Assembly: GCA_017517865.1 (NCBI GenBank)
Contig: JAFWYB010000056.1
Coordinates: forward strand, 1-64,000
Source: Clostridia bacterium
GTDB taxonomy: Bacteria > Bacillota > Clostridia > Oscillospirales > Acutalibacteraceae
Direction: 5' to 3'
Length of the DNA: 64,000 nucleotides
Below the pieces are notes generated by a model. The model was given only the letters and a program-made list of their open reading frames with translations. It had not been told where the DNA came from and searched no databases. Made by a program: the position numbers and the translations under genes. Numbering within the stretch: position 1 is the first letter of the stretch; each line of letters starts with the position of its first letter. Positions 1 through 8,223 of the stretch are shown here, piece by piece.

Positions 1-1
1 C

Positions 2-454
2 GAAGAAAAGCTTTACTGTGAATACTGTGATGCAGTTCTTGATACAAGAGAAGTAGCAATCGATGCAGATGCTCATAAGGCAGAAGCAGAATACATTCAG
101 ACAGTAGCACCTACCTGCTCGGCAGTCGGTGAAGAAAAGCTTTACTGTGAATACTGTGATGCAGTTCTCGATACAATAGAAGTAGCAATCGATGCAGATG
201 CCCATAAGGCAGAAGCAGAATACATTCAGACAGTAGCACCTACATGTTCAGCAGTCGGCGAAGAAAAGCTTTACTGTGAATACTGTGATGCAGTTCTTGA
301 TACAAGAGAAGTAGCAATCGATGCAGATGCTCATAAGGCAGAAGCAGAATACATTCATACAGTAGCACCTACCTGCTCGGCAGTCGGCGAAGAAAAGCTC
401 TACTGTGAATACTGTGATGCAGTTCTCGATACAAGAGAAGTAGCAATCGATGCA
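2..454 (+). repeat. 129-bp in-frame tandem repeats (3.5 copies seen)
   Basis: Units start at 2, 131, 260 and 389, a strict period of 129 bp (43 codons). Copies differ at only a few bases, such as an AGA/ATA change giving Arg to Ile near 177 and a CAG/CAT change near 357. The fourth copy breaks off after the GATGCA at 454. Near identity at synonymous sites points to recent duplication or ongoing gene conversion. The array probably continues to the left of the window. Confidence 0.95.
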
Positions 455-1363
455 ACTAACCACGAAGGCTACAATGAAGAGGTTTCAAGAGTAGACTCAA
501 CCTGTAGCACAAAGGGTTCGGTAACGATGAAGTGTGCCTGCGGTGATGTCAAGATCACAGAGCTTGAGCTCGATGCAAATGCACATAACTATATAGCAAC
601 TGTTATACCGGCTACCTGCACCGAGGACGGATATACAATCTACAGCTGTGTATGCGGTGACAGCTATAAGGAAGATATTGTTCCTGCAACCGGCAAGCAT
701 TCCTTCGGTGAATGGATTCTTGTTGAAGGCGGTGACTGCTCAACAGGAGCAACCTATGCACGCACCTGCTCGGTATGTGATGAAGAGGAAACCAAGACAG
801 TAACAACTCATACAATTCCCGTGGATAAGAACGGAAATTATCTCTACAGCAGCTATAAGCAAGCCAGCTGCACAAACGCTGAGTATTATACATACTTCTG
901 CGAAATCTGCGGCAAGGAAGAAAGAGTTGTTGTAGGTGAGCCTCTCGGTCACGAATGGAAGATAACCGAGGTATCAGCAACCTGCACGAAAAACGGCTAT
1001 ATTCTTCGTGAATGCGCTGTCTGCAACGGCAGCGAAAAGGAAGTGCTTGAAAAGCTGGGCCACGCCTGGGTTGGCGGTACTGCCGACAAGGCTCCCACCT
1101 GCACAGAGGACGGTTATGAGAACTACGTATACTGTATGAATTGTGGTGACGTTCATTACGATGTTGTAAGCAGAACGGGACATAAGGATGCCGATAATGA
1201 CGGAAAATGTGATAGCTGTCTTGGTGATATGAAGTCAGGCAATTGCGGATGCTTCTGTCACAGTAAGAACTGGTTTATCCATATTATCTATTCGATTATC
1301 CGCTTTATCTGGAAGATTTTCGGCACACATCAGACCTGTGTATGTGATGCACTTCACTATTAA
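2..1363 (+). CDS. Cysteine-module repetitive surface protein, 3' part (5' end outside window)
   Basis: The frame is open from the left edge, so this is the C-terminal 453 residues of a longer protein. It starts with near-identical 43-residue modules containing LYCEYCDAVL and ending in DADAHKAEAEYIQT. Diverged modules of the same type follow, each with a CxxC pair and a TCT-x2-G-type turn (for example CACG, CVCG, CSVC, CEICG, CAVC, CMNCG). The tail changes character at about residue 408: a CGCFCH cluster, an aromatic/basic amphipathic stretch with IIRFIWKIFG, then a terminal CVCDALHY. I read it as a cell-surface or secreted protein. The CxxC pairs could bind metal or form disulfides. The enzyme or binding function, if any, lies upstream and is not visible. 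A terminator-like repeat element begins 8 bp after the stop. Confidence 0.8.
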   Translation, partial: EEKLYCEYCDAVLDTREVAIDADAHKAEAEYIQTVAPTCSAVGEEKLYCEYCDAVLDTIEVAIDADAHKAEAEYIQTVAPTCSAVGEEKLYCEYCDAVLDTREVAIDADAHKAEAEYIHTVAPTCSAVGEEKLYCEYCDAVLDTREVAIDATNHEGYNEEVSRVDSTCSTKGSVTMKCACGDVKITELELDANAHNYIATVIPATCTEDGYTIYSCVCGDSYKEDIVPATGKHSFGEWILVEGGDCSTGATYARTCSVCDEEETKTVTTHTIPVDKNGNYLYSSYKQASCTNAEYYTYFCEICGKEERVVVGEPLGHEWKITEVSATCTKNGYILRECAVCNGSEKEVLEKLGHAWVGGTADKAPTCTEDGYENYVYCMNCGDVHYDVVSRTGHKDADNDGKCDSCLGDMKSGNCGCFCHSKNWFIHIIYSIIRFIWKIFGTHQTCVCDALHY

Positions 1364-1371
1364 TTAAAAAA

Positions 1372-1700
1372 GGGGCTGTAATAAACGCCGACACCCCATA
1401 AGGAAGTATTTCTTTAAAAAGTGAAACAACTTCATAATAATGCGTTAAAAATCACCGATATGCGTCAGCATTATCGGTGATTTTTGCCTTTTCTTGCAAA
1501 GCTTTTTCACCTTTATGCTGTATAAGTAAACAGCTCCGTCTTTTCCGGCAGACAGACGAAAGAGTGAATTTAAGTCTGCAGTAAACAAAACGTAACGGTA
1601 AAAACCGTTGTAAAGCTTTTTTTGCTTTTACAACGGTTTTGTTATTTGCTTTTCTTTATATTTATAAGGTTTTTCGGGCGTTTAGTTTTTTTACAGCCCC
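1372..1700. repeat. Inverted-repeat element 1 (MITE-like), 329 bp
   Basis: The left end begins GGGGCTGTAATAAACG and the right end finishes in TTTTTTTACAGCCCC, an inverted terminal repeat. Inside are two strong hairpins: ATCACCGATA...TATCGGTGAT at about 1450-1485, and ACCGTTGTAAAGC...GCTTTTACAACGGT at about 1604-1641. Reverse-complemented, its right 140 bp closely match the left part of the element at 25167-25385. The left end shares about 30 bp with the hairpin at 22841. No ORF of note lies inside. It fills the gap between the surface-protein gene and the transporter and probably also ends transcription. Non-autonomous mobile element is an inference; a structured 3'-UTR family is the alternative. 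Confidence 0.8.
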
Positions 1701-1793
1701 ATTTTTTGTTTTTTTCTTGTATTCTTTTTATTTTTGTTGGCAAAATAAGATATAGCAAAGCAGGCGAGCTGCAAGAAAGGGAGAATTATCTCG

Positions 1794-3197
1794 ATGAGTA
1801 ACAAAAAAACAAGTCCCTTCGGAATAAAGGATAAGCTTGGTTACCTTTTCGGTGACCTGGGTAACGATTTTACGTTTATACTTTCCTCAAGCTTTCTGAT
1901 GAAGTTTTATACCGACGTTATGGGAGTGTCTGCCGCTGTGGTCGGTACTGCTATGATGACTGCACGTTTTATCGATGCCTTTACCGATGTGGCTATGGGA
2001 AGAATTTGCGATAAAAGCCGATATACAGCGGCGGGAAAATTCAAGCCCTGGATATTGCGCCTTGCCCTGCCTGTTACGGTATCATCCTTTTTGATTTATC
2101 AGAGCTCACTTGCTTCGATGCCGGGCTTAGTGAAGATTATTTATCTGTTTGTGACTTATATTCTGTGGGGTTCTTTTTTCTATACGGGAGTAAATATTCC
2201 CTACGGCTCTATGGCATCTGCCATTTCTCCCGAGCCGGGAGACAGACAGTCTCTTTCAACATACCGCACAATGGGCGGTATGATAGGCGGAGCTGTTGTC
2301 ACCGGCGGTGTGCCGCTTCTTGTTTATGAAAGTCGCAATGGTAAAGATGTAATGATAGGCTCAAGATTTACGGCGGTTGCGGGAGTATTTTCTCTGCTTG
2401 CGCTTGTGAGCTATCTGCTTTGTTATTTTCTTGTGACCGAAAGAGTCAGGGCGGTGCCGCCTGAGGCGAAGCAGAAGAGTAACAACGCCTTTGTAATGAT
2501 AAAAAATGCGGTGGGTAATAAAGCTCTCATTTCAATAATTGTTGCATCGGTTATAATGCTGCTTTCTCAGCTTACAATGCAGCAGATGATAAATTATGTT
2601 TTTCCGAATTTTTACGGCGATGCAAGTATGCAGAGCGTGGCAACAATTACGATGAGTCTTGGTATGGTGGTAGCGGCGGTGGTTGCAAAGCCTCTTGCCG
2701 CACGCTTCGGCAAGGCGGAAATAAGTGCAGCCTCAAATATTTTCGCGGGAATCGGCTCGCTTTTGCTCTTTTTTCTGCGACCTGAGAGTGTCTGGGTGTA
2801 TATCGGCTTTCAGACTGTTTCTTGGATAGGTCTCGGTGTGTTTTCAATGGTTTCCTGGGCGCTTATTACCGATGTTATTGACTATTCCGAAATCAGAAAC
2901 GGCATACGTGAGGACGGAAGTGTTTATGCTCTTTACTCCTTTGCCAGAAAGCTTGGTCAGGCGGCGTCATCGGGACTTTCGGGTGCACTTCTCACCTTTA
3001 TAGGTTACAGCGAGCAGACTGCCTTTGACAGCGAAGTTGTAAACGGCATATTCAACATTTCCACTCTCGTGCCCGCAATAGGCTTTATTCTGCTCGGTCT
3101 TGTGCTGTGGTTCTGGTATCCCTTGCATAAAAAGCAGGTGCAGGAGAATATACGAGTGCTTAAGGAAAAAAGAGGGGAGAACAGCGAACAGGAGTGA
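1794..3197 (+). CDS. GPH-family sugar:cation symporter (MFS)
   Basis: The protein has 467 residues and about 12 hydrophobic segments. The N-terminus (KDKLGYLFGDLGNDFTF) and the loop FIDAFTDVAMGRICDKS are hallmarks of the glycoside-pentoside-hexuronide:cation symporter family (MelB/XynP/YicJ type). The conserved DVIDYSEIRNGIREDG signature is near residue 360. It should import a glycoside or sugar with Na+ or H+, but the substrate cannot be read from sequence. It is preceded by AAAGGGAG and stands alone between element 1 and a hairpin at 3273. Two further GPH transporters occur within 10 kb. Confidence 0.9.
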   Translation: MSNKKTSPFGIKDKLGYLFGDLGNDFTFILSSSFLMKFYTDVMGVSAAVVGTAMMTARFIDAFTDVAMGRICDKSRYTAAGKFKPWILRLALPVTVSSFLIYQSSLASMPGLVKIIYLFVTYILWGSFFYTGVNIPYGSMASAISPEPGDRQSLSTYRTMGGMIGGAVVTGGVPLLVYESRNGKDVMIGSRFTAVAGVFSLLALVSYLLCYFLVTERVRAVPPEAKQKSNNAFVMIKNAVGNKALISIIVASVIMLLSQLTMQQMINYVFPNFYGDASMQSVATITMSLGMVVAAVVAKPLAARFGKAEISAASNIFAGIGSLLLFFLRPESVWVYIGFQTVSWIGLGVFSMVSWALITDVIDYSEIRNGIREDGSVYALYSFARKLGQAASSGLSGALLTFIGYSEQTAFDSEVVNGIFNISTLVPAIGFILLGLVLWFWYPLHKKQVQENIRVLKEKRGENSEQE

Positions 3198-3272
3198 AAT
3201 ACACGATTCGCGGATGTGAAAATTGCCTTTAGGTGTTCAATGTGTAAACTCGAAGTGTTTACTTTACAAACA

Positions 3273-3313
3273 AAAAAGCTCTGTCGGGAAAACTACTTCC
3301 GACAGAGCTTTAT
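3273..3313. terminator. Bidirectional intrinsic terminator
   Basis: A 13-bp stem (AAAGCTCTGTCGG / CCGACAGAGCTTT) is flanked by A-rich and T-rich tracts. It lies between convergent genes (the transporter ending at 3197 and the CNNM-type gene ending at 3325), so it can serve both strands. Confidence 0.85.
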
Positions 3314-3324
3314 ATATTTAATTT

Positions 3325-4668
3325 TTATTCCTCTTCCACGGCCTCAACGGGAGTTATTTCAACTCTCACCTTGCCGATACGGCGCTCTTCAACGTTGAGA
3401 ATTGTAAACTTCACATTTTCGTGCACAACCTCGTTCATATCGCCGTCTTTAGGCAGGAAGCCAAGCTGGCTGATGATGAAGCCTCCGAGTGTGTCGTAGT
3501 CGCCCTCGGGAATTATTTCGCCCACCAGCTCGTTGACCTCTTCGATGTAAGCCGTGCCGTCAACGGTGAAAAGATTTTCGCTTTCTTCAACAATTTCCTC
3601 TTCTTCATCGTCGTATTCGTCTCGTATGTTACCCATTATAGCTTCAACGAGATCCTCAACAGTGACTATACCGGCGGTGCCGCCGTATTCATCAACGACA
3701 ACAGCCATCTGCACTCTTTTTTCTGTAAGCTCAGTGAAAAGCTCACCGCAGTTTTTACTGAAGGGTACATAATGGGCGGGGCGCATAACATCTGCGGGAC
3801 TCTTGCTCTTGGGCAGAGCCTTTGAAACGTATTGGAGAAGGTCCTTTATATATATTATACCTATTATATTATCCTGATCTTCGTGATAAACGGGAATTCT
3901 CGAATATCCGTGCTCAATCGAGAGTCTTACAACGTCTTCAAGACTGTCTGTATCCTCAACTGCAATCATATCAGTACGGTGTGTCATTATTTCAGTGACA
4001 TCAATATCGTCAAATTCGAAGATATTGTTTATCATTTCCTTCTGATGGTCCTCAATAACACCCTTTTCCTGACCTACATCAACCAGCATACGGATTTCTT
4101 CTTCCGTGACGCTTTCCTCATCGGCATTGGGGTCAAAGCCGAAAAGACGGACAACAACATTGGTCGAGAAGGAAAGCACCTTTACAAAGGGCTTGCATAC
4201 CTTTTTGACAACAAGCACTATATCAACAATCTTGTAAGCTATCTCCTCAGGCTTCTGCATCGCCATTCTTTTTGGGGCAAGCTCACCGAGTACGAGAGAG
4301 AAGTATGACATAATAACTGTTATAACAACAACGCTGACGCCGCTGATAATGCTCTGGAATTTTACGAAATCAGGGCTGATTGAAAGGATTGCGTTTGTAA
4401 GAAGCTCTGCGAAGGTTGTTGATGCACTTGCAGACGTAAGGAAGCCTGCAAGGGTTACGCCTATCTGAATTGTGGAAAGAAAGTTAGAGGGATTTTCTGT
4501 AAGCTTTTTGATTTTCTTAGCTTTTTTGTGGCCCTCTTCGGCAAGCTTGTCAATCATATTATCGTTAAGCGAAACAATTGCCATTTCACTCATTGCAAAA
4601 AACGCGTTGACAAGAATAAGGAAAAACAATAGAACTATACTGAAAATAAGACTGCCGGGGTCATCCAT
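3325..4668 (-). CDS. CNNM/CorC-type membrane protein (DUF21-CBS-CorC_HlyC)
   Basis: The start at 4668 (MDDPGSLIFS) is chosen over an in-frame start 45 bp upstream because AAAGGAG sits 11 bp before it. The protein has 447 residues. An N-terminal DUF21 membrane region (NAFFAMSEMAIVSLN, then three more hydrophobic segments) runs to about residue 185. A CBS pair follows (IMTHRTDMIAVE...SRIPVYHED and VDEYGGTAGIVTVEDL), then a C-terminal CorC_HlyC domain. Members are linked to Mg2+ or other cation efflux, and the old name is hemolysin-related protein. It is monocistronic with its own promoter at 4731-4759. Confidence 0.9.
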   Translation of the reverse strand: MDDPGSLIFSIVLLFFLILVNAFFAMSEMAIVSLNDNMIDKLAEEGHKKAKKIKKLTENPSNFLSTIQIGVTLAGFLTSASASTTFAELLTNAILSISPDFVKFQSIISGVSVVVITVIMSYFSLVLGELAPKRMAMQKPEEIAYKIVDIVLVVKKVCKPFVKVLSFSTNVVVRLFGFDPNADEESVTEEEIRMLVDVGQEKGVIEDHQKEMINNIFEFDDIDVTEIMTHRTDMIAVEDTDSLEDVVRLSIEHGYSRIPVYHEDQDNIIGIIYIKDLLQYVSKALPKSKSPADVMRPAHYVPFSKNCGELFTELTEKRVQMAVVVDEYGGTAGIVTVEDLVEAIMGNIRDEYDDEEEEIVEESENLFTVDGTAYIEEVNELVGEIIPEGDYDTLGGFIISQLGFLPKDGDMNEVVHENVKFTILNVEERRIGKVRVEITPVEAVEEE

Positions 4669-4730
4669 TTTGGATATATCTCCTTTCGGTAAATAAAGAA
4701 ATAATATGTACACAAGTACATCAATTTAAT

Positions 4731-4759
4731 ATTATACTATATTTTTTTATAAAGGTCAA
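4731..4759 (-). promoter_or_regulatory. Sigma-A promoter for the CNNM-type gene
   Basis: On the minus strand this reads TTGACC (4759-4754), a 17-bp spacer, then TATAAT (4736-4731). It lies about 65 bp upstream of the chosen start. It is divergent from, and separate to, the promoter at 4803. Confidence 0.75.
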
Positions 4760-4802
4760 ATGTTTAAGAAAAATTTTTGCTTTATATTGCAATTGAACGC
4801 TA

Positions 4803-4831
4803 TTGACTTTTTTGTATAAAAAATATAAAAT
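4803..4831 (+). promoter_or_regulatory. Sigma-A promoter for the zinc-ribbon gene
   Basis: TTGACT, a 17-bp spacer, then TAAAAT, in very AT-rich DNA 55 bp before the start at 4886. It probably drives the zinc-ribbon gene and the GPH transporter that follows 17 bp after it. Confidence 0.7.
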
Positions 4832-4885
4832 ATATTAGTATATTTGTGTGCATTTTTTAAGAATAAAATTCGAAAGGGTGTTCAG

Positions 4886-5800
4886 ATGGCAGCCAGATGT
4901 CCTAAATGCGGTGAGAAGCTTCATTGGTATGATATGAAAGCGGAGTGCAGGCACTGCGGAGTCAATATTCCTAACTATGATTGGGAGACCCGCCTTGAAG
5001 AAGATAACAAGGTAGCGGAAGAAAAATTTCAGCAGCTTTATTATAAGCTTAACGATTTCCGCTATGCGGCAATCGGAACGAAGCTCAGGAAAAACCGTAT
5101 CTGGCTTACATTCCTGCCGGCAATCGGTTTTATTCTGCCCTGGGCACAGATCAAGGGTGAGCTCAACACTCTCAGCCTTGATCTTCTGGGTCTGTTTACC
5201 GACGGCACCGATACAATAAAATTTTTCGGCATTTTCTTTAAAAGGCTCGGCGATATTCTCGGCGGTGTTTCGCAGGGAGCACCCTATGCGGACTTCATTG
5301 TCGGCTTCCTGCTTATGCTTCTGAGTATTGTTGCCATAGTGGCTGCTTGGCTTCTCGCCTTTATTCTTTTCAGAAAGCCGAAAACAAAGGTAATGTGTGT
5401 GCTTGACATACTCAGTATCGGCTTTGCCGCTGCAGCAGGCCTCATGTTCTCGCAGGTGAATGCAGATGTAAGCGCTGTTACCACATATTTCAAAATAGGT
5501 AATCTTTATTTCAACAATGCCTCCGCAAGCGTAATGTGGGGAATTTATGTTTACATAGCACTTCTTTTTGTGGCACTTGTTGCAAATATTCTCGTTGCAA
5601 AAGCTCCCGTAAAGAGTAAGGAGCTTCTTGAACAGGAACGTCTTGAAAGAGTTCGCATCAAGGAAGAAAAAGAAGAAGCTGAACGTGCCAGAAAAGAGGC
5701 CGCAAGAGCTGAAGCTGCAAGAAAGGCTGAAGAAGAGCAGGCCGAAAAGGTGCGCAAGGCAAGAGAGGCTCTTGCCTCGAGAGAGAATAAGAAGAAGTAA
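4886..5800 (+). CDS. Zinc-ribbon membrane protein with charged C-terminal helix
   Basis: The start at 4886 (MAARCPKCGEKL) is preferred over an ATG 42 bp upstream because GAAAGGG precedes it. Residues 5-25 form a four-cysteine zinc ribbon (CPKCG...CRHCG). Four hydrophobic segments follow between about residues 70 and 245. The last 60 residues are a Glu/Lys/Arg/Ala-rich stretch expected to be a coiled coil in the cytoplasm. I do not recognise a named family. It is 17 bp upstream of a GPH transporter and probably shares its transcript, so a role linked to that transporter is possible but unproven. Confidence 0.8.
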   Translation: MAARCPKCGEKLHWYDMKAECRHCGVNIPNYDWETRLEEDNKVAEEKFQQLYYKLNDFRYAAIGTKLRKNRIWLTFLPAIGFILPWAQIKGELNTLSLDLLGLFTDGTDTIKFFGIFFKRLGDILGGVSQGAPYADFIVGFLLMLLSIVAIVAAWLLAFILFRKPKTKVMCVLDILSIGFAAAAGLMFSQVNADVSAVTTYFKIGNLYFNNASASVMWGIYVYIALLFVALVANILVAKAPVKSKELLEQERLERVRIKEEKEEAERARKEAARAEAARKAEEEQAEKVRKAREALASRENKKK

Positions 5801-5817
5801 GGAGGCAGAGAGATAAA

Positions 5818-7347
5818 ATGTCAGAAAACGGTACAGTCAAAGAAAATGCCGCAGTTGATACTCAGGTATCAGAGCTTGAAAGCCTTGACAAGCTGGCATA
5901 TACCAAAAAAAGATATTTAAGGCCTAAGGAAATCTTTGCCTACGTAATGGCAAACTTCGGTCACAAGGCTCTTAATCAGTTTATGACCACCAATCAGGAC
6001 TTTTTCCTTATTAACATTATGAGGGTTGCGCCCGGGCATCTTGCTTTTGTAAATACCTTTGCAGCAGCATACGATGCTATCGACGATACGGTTTCAGGTC
6101 TTGTAATAGACAGAACAAGAACCCGTTGGGGCAGAGTAAAGCCCTTCTTTATCCTCCCTCTTCCCTTGTGGATTATAGGCGGTATGATGCTTTTCTCGAA
6201 GCCTGAAATCGAGGCGGAAAGCATGGGACTGGCTATCTATGTTCTTGCCGCAACCATTATTTACGGTCTCGGAATGAGCTATTTCAATGCATGGAATCTG
6301 ATGTTCTATAACATAACACCAAACAACAGAGAGCGAAATTCACTTCTTACCACAACAAAGTTTGTTGAGCTTTTCGCTGTATGGATTCCCTCTCTGCTGC
6401 CCTTGTTCCTCGATTTTTTGCCTAAGCTTACGGGTATGTCTACGGGCGGTGTTTACATAGGCTTCTCATATTTTATGTTTGCCTTTGCCGCATTCTTTGC
6501 TGTTTACGCCTTCTTTAATATGAGAGAGCGATTCCCGCTTCAGAGCCGTGAGGAAATGAAAAAGGTTTCAGTTCTGACCTCGCTGAAGCATATCTTCACA
6601 AACAGGCCCCTGCTTGCCATTATCCTTGCAGATTTCTTTAACAACTTTAAGGCGGTAGGCGGCTCAACCGAGCAGTATTTCTGGCTTAACAACACGGGTA
6701 AGTTCTCTTATCAGACCATCTGCGGCCTTTTCACAGGTATTCCCAACTATGTAATGATTCCCGTTGCATCGAAAATGGTAAAAAGGTTCGGTGCAAGATC
6801 AACTGCTATTTTTGCAGGACTTTTAGGTCTGGGTGCTTACGGCCTTCTCTTTATTGCAGGCTTCCCCAAGGGTGCCGTTATGAAGGGCGATTTCGGTGAC
6901 CACGTTGTGATAAATCTTATCACCGTTATTGTGCTTCTTACGATTGCGGGTCTTCCTAACAAGATTATTCAGATCTGTAACCCGGTGCTTACCGCCGAGG
7001 CCCTCGACTATATGGAATGGAAGAACGGCAGCCGAAACGAGGCTCTTGTTACTACTGTTCAGGGCTACTTTGCAAAGGTGGCAAATACAGCAACCAAGTG
7101 GCTTTCCTCAATGGTGCTTGTGTGGATGAACTACGAGCCTCAGTACGATGCGGAAAACAACCTTATCGCCAACACTGAGGATCATGTTCAGCGCGGTATA
7201 TGGATAGTATTCTGTATTCTTCCCGCTCTTGCAAGAGGCCTTTACGGGCTTTCCTTCATTCTGTATCCCATTCACGGTCAGATGCAGCAGAAGATGATTG
7301 TTGAGCTTGCCGATAAGAGAGCAGCAACTCTCGAGGAAGGCAAATAA
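5818..7347 (+). CDS. GPH-family sugar:cation symporter (MFS)
   Basis: The protein has 509 residues and is preceded by AAGGAGG. It shows the GPH pattern: a polar N-terminus of about 40 residues, DAIDDTVSGLVIDRTRTRWGRVKPFF in loop 2-3, and about 12 membrane segments. Late in the protein, EALDYMEWKNGSRNEA corresponds to the D-Y-x-E-x-K-x-G signature of this family. The substrate is unknown. It forms a likely operon with the zinc-ribbon gene and ends at a short GC-rich hairpin. Confidence 0.88.
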   Translation: MSENGTVKENAAVDTQVSELESLDKLAYTKKRYLRPKEIFAYVMANFGHKALNQFMTTNQDFFLINIMRVAPGHLAFVNTFAAAYDAIDDTVSGLVIDRTRTRWGRVKPFFILPLPLWIIGGMMLFSKPEIEAESMGLAIYVLAATIIYGLGMSYFNAWNLMFYNITPNNRERNSLLTTTKFVELFAVWIPSLLPLFLDFLPKLTGMSTGGVYIGFSYFMFAFAAFFAVYAFFNMRERFPLQSREEMKKVSVLTSLKHIFTNRPLLAIILADFFNNFKAVGGSTEQYFWLNNTGKFSYQTICGLFTGIPNYVMIPVASKMVKRFGARSTAIFAGLLGLGAYGLLFIAGFPKGAVMKGDFGDHVVINLITVIVLLTIAGLPNKIIQICNPVLTAEALDYMEWKNGSRNEALVTTVQGYFAKVANTATKWLSSMVLVWMNYEPQYDAENNLIANTEDHVQRGIWIVFCILPALARGLYGLSFILYPIHGQMQQKMIVELADKRAATLEEGK

Positions 7348-7355
7348 AAGCTTAT

Positions 7356-7376
7356 GCCGCCTTCGGGCGGCTTTTA
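7356..7376 (+). terminator. Intrinsic terminator after the transporter
   Basis: A compact GCCGCC-TTC-GGGCGGC hairpin is followed by CTTTTAT. The T-tract is short, so some read-through into nrdG is likely. Confidence 0.6.
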
Positions 7377-7396
7377 TGAAGTAAAGGAGTTGTTTT

Positions 7397-8083
7397 ATGA
7401 TAATTTCAGGTATGCAGAAGCTGACGCTTCTGGATTATCCGGGTAAGACCGCTGCGATAATTTTCACCTACGGCTGCAATTTCCGATGTCCCTTCTGCCA
7501 CAACGCTTTGCTCGTCACCGGCGAATGCACGGATACTCTTAGTGAGGAAGAGGTTTTCGCTTTTCTTGAAAAAAGAAAGGGTATTCTTGATGCAGTGTGC
7601 ATAACCGGGGGAGAGCCGACACTTCAGAAGGATCTGAAGCAGTTTATTCTGAAGGTGCGCTCATTGGGCTACTCGGTCAAGCTTGACACAAACGGCACTG
7701 CTCCCGACGTTTTGGAGGAGCTTTTAGCTGAGAACCTTCTTGATTATGTTGCTATGGATATAAAAAACACGCCGGAAAAATATTCTCTTACTGCGGGTGC
7801 GGATGTTGATATAAATAACATATTAAAGAGTATGGAGATTATAAAAAACAAGGCGCCCGATTACGAATTCCGTACCACGGTTACAAGGGAGCTTCATACA
7901 GAGGCCGATATCTCTGCTGTTGCTGAGCTTGTGGGCAGGGGCTCAAAATATTTCCTTCAGCAATTTAAGGATTCCGGTTGTCTTATAAGCGGCGGACACA
8001 CTGCGTGGGATGTTAATGAGCTTCACAGTATAAATAAAAGACTCTTGTCGCTTAGTTTCAGCACTGCAATACGTGAAAGTTAA
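7397..8083 (+). CDS. nrdG: Anaerobic RNR activating enzyme (radical SAM), NrdG-type
   Basis: The protein has 228 residues and is preceded by AAAGGAG. The radical SAM cluster motif is C27-x3-C31-x2-C34 in YGCNFRCPFCHN, followed by the SAM-binding GGE motif (CITGGEPT). It uses a 4Fe-4S cluster and SAM to put the glycyl radical on the anaerobic ribonucleotide reductase. The length and the opening MQKLTLLDYPGKTAA fit the longer NrdG2-like subgroup rather than the short E. coli NrdG. It lies directly upstream of nrdD, but nrdD has its own promoter and NrdR-like boxes. Confidence 0.92.
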   Translation: MIISGMQKLTLLDYPGKTAAIIFTYGCNFRCPFCHNALLVTGECTDTLSEEEVFAFLEKRKGILDAVCITGGEPTLQKDLKQFILKVRSLGYSVKLDTNGTAPDVLEELLAENLLDYVAMDIKNTPEKYSLTAGADVDINNILKSMEIIKNKAPDYEFRTTVTRELHTEADISAVAELVGRGSKYFLQQFKDSGCLISGGHTAWDVNELHSINKRLLSLSFSTAIRES

Positions 8084-8085
8084 AA

Positions 8086-8164
8086 CCACAAAATATTGTG
8101 GTAGAAAAATAAAAAAATATACATATTTTGTGTTCCTCCTATTGATTTTTTCAATATCTTGTGT
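8086..8164 (+). promoter_or_regulatory. Three phased NrdR-box-like operators
   Basis: Three 16-bp sites resemble the NrdR box ACACWATATATWGTGT. They are 8086-8101 (CCACAAAATATTGTGG, almost a full palindrome), 8118-8133 (right half conserved) and 8149-8164 (TTTCAATATCTTGTGT, strong core). Start-to-start spacings are 32 and 31 bp, about three helical turns, which is the phasing known for paired NrdR boxes. The third lies in the spacer of the nrdD promoter, as expected for repression. Confidence 0.75.
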
Positions 8165-8170
8165 TAGAAT
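8142..8170 (+). promoter_or_regulatory. nrdD promoter
   Basis: TTGATT, a 17-bp spacer, then TAGAAT, 54 bp before the nrdD start. The third NrdR-like box overlaps the spacer, so repressor binding would block RNA polymerase. Confidence 0.75.
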
Positions 8171-8223
8171 AATTCCTGCACTCACCTTTTAAAGGTATTG
8201 AAAAAATAATAAGGAGGATTTTT

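Noticed and set aside
2-454. Regular 129-bp repeats as a CRISPR array
   Set aside because: There are no unique spacers, the repeats are contiguous and in frame, and they encode protein modules.
612-980. Antisense ORF of 122 residues opposite the surface protein
   Set aside because: Low-complexity product with no start signals; it is a shadow of the Cys-module coding frame.
4751-4760. Single GGTCAAA as a CtsR site before the CNNM-type gene
   Set aside because: Only one heptad is present; it is explained by the TTGACC -35 element.
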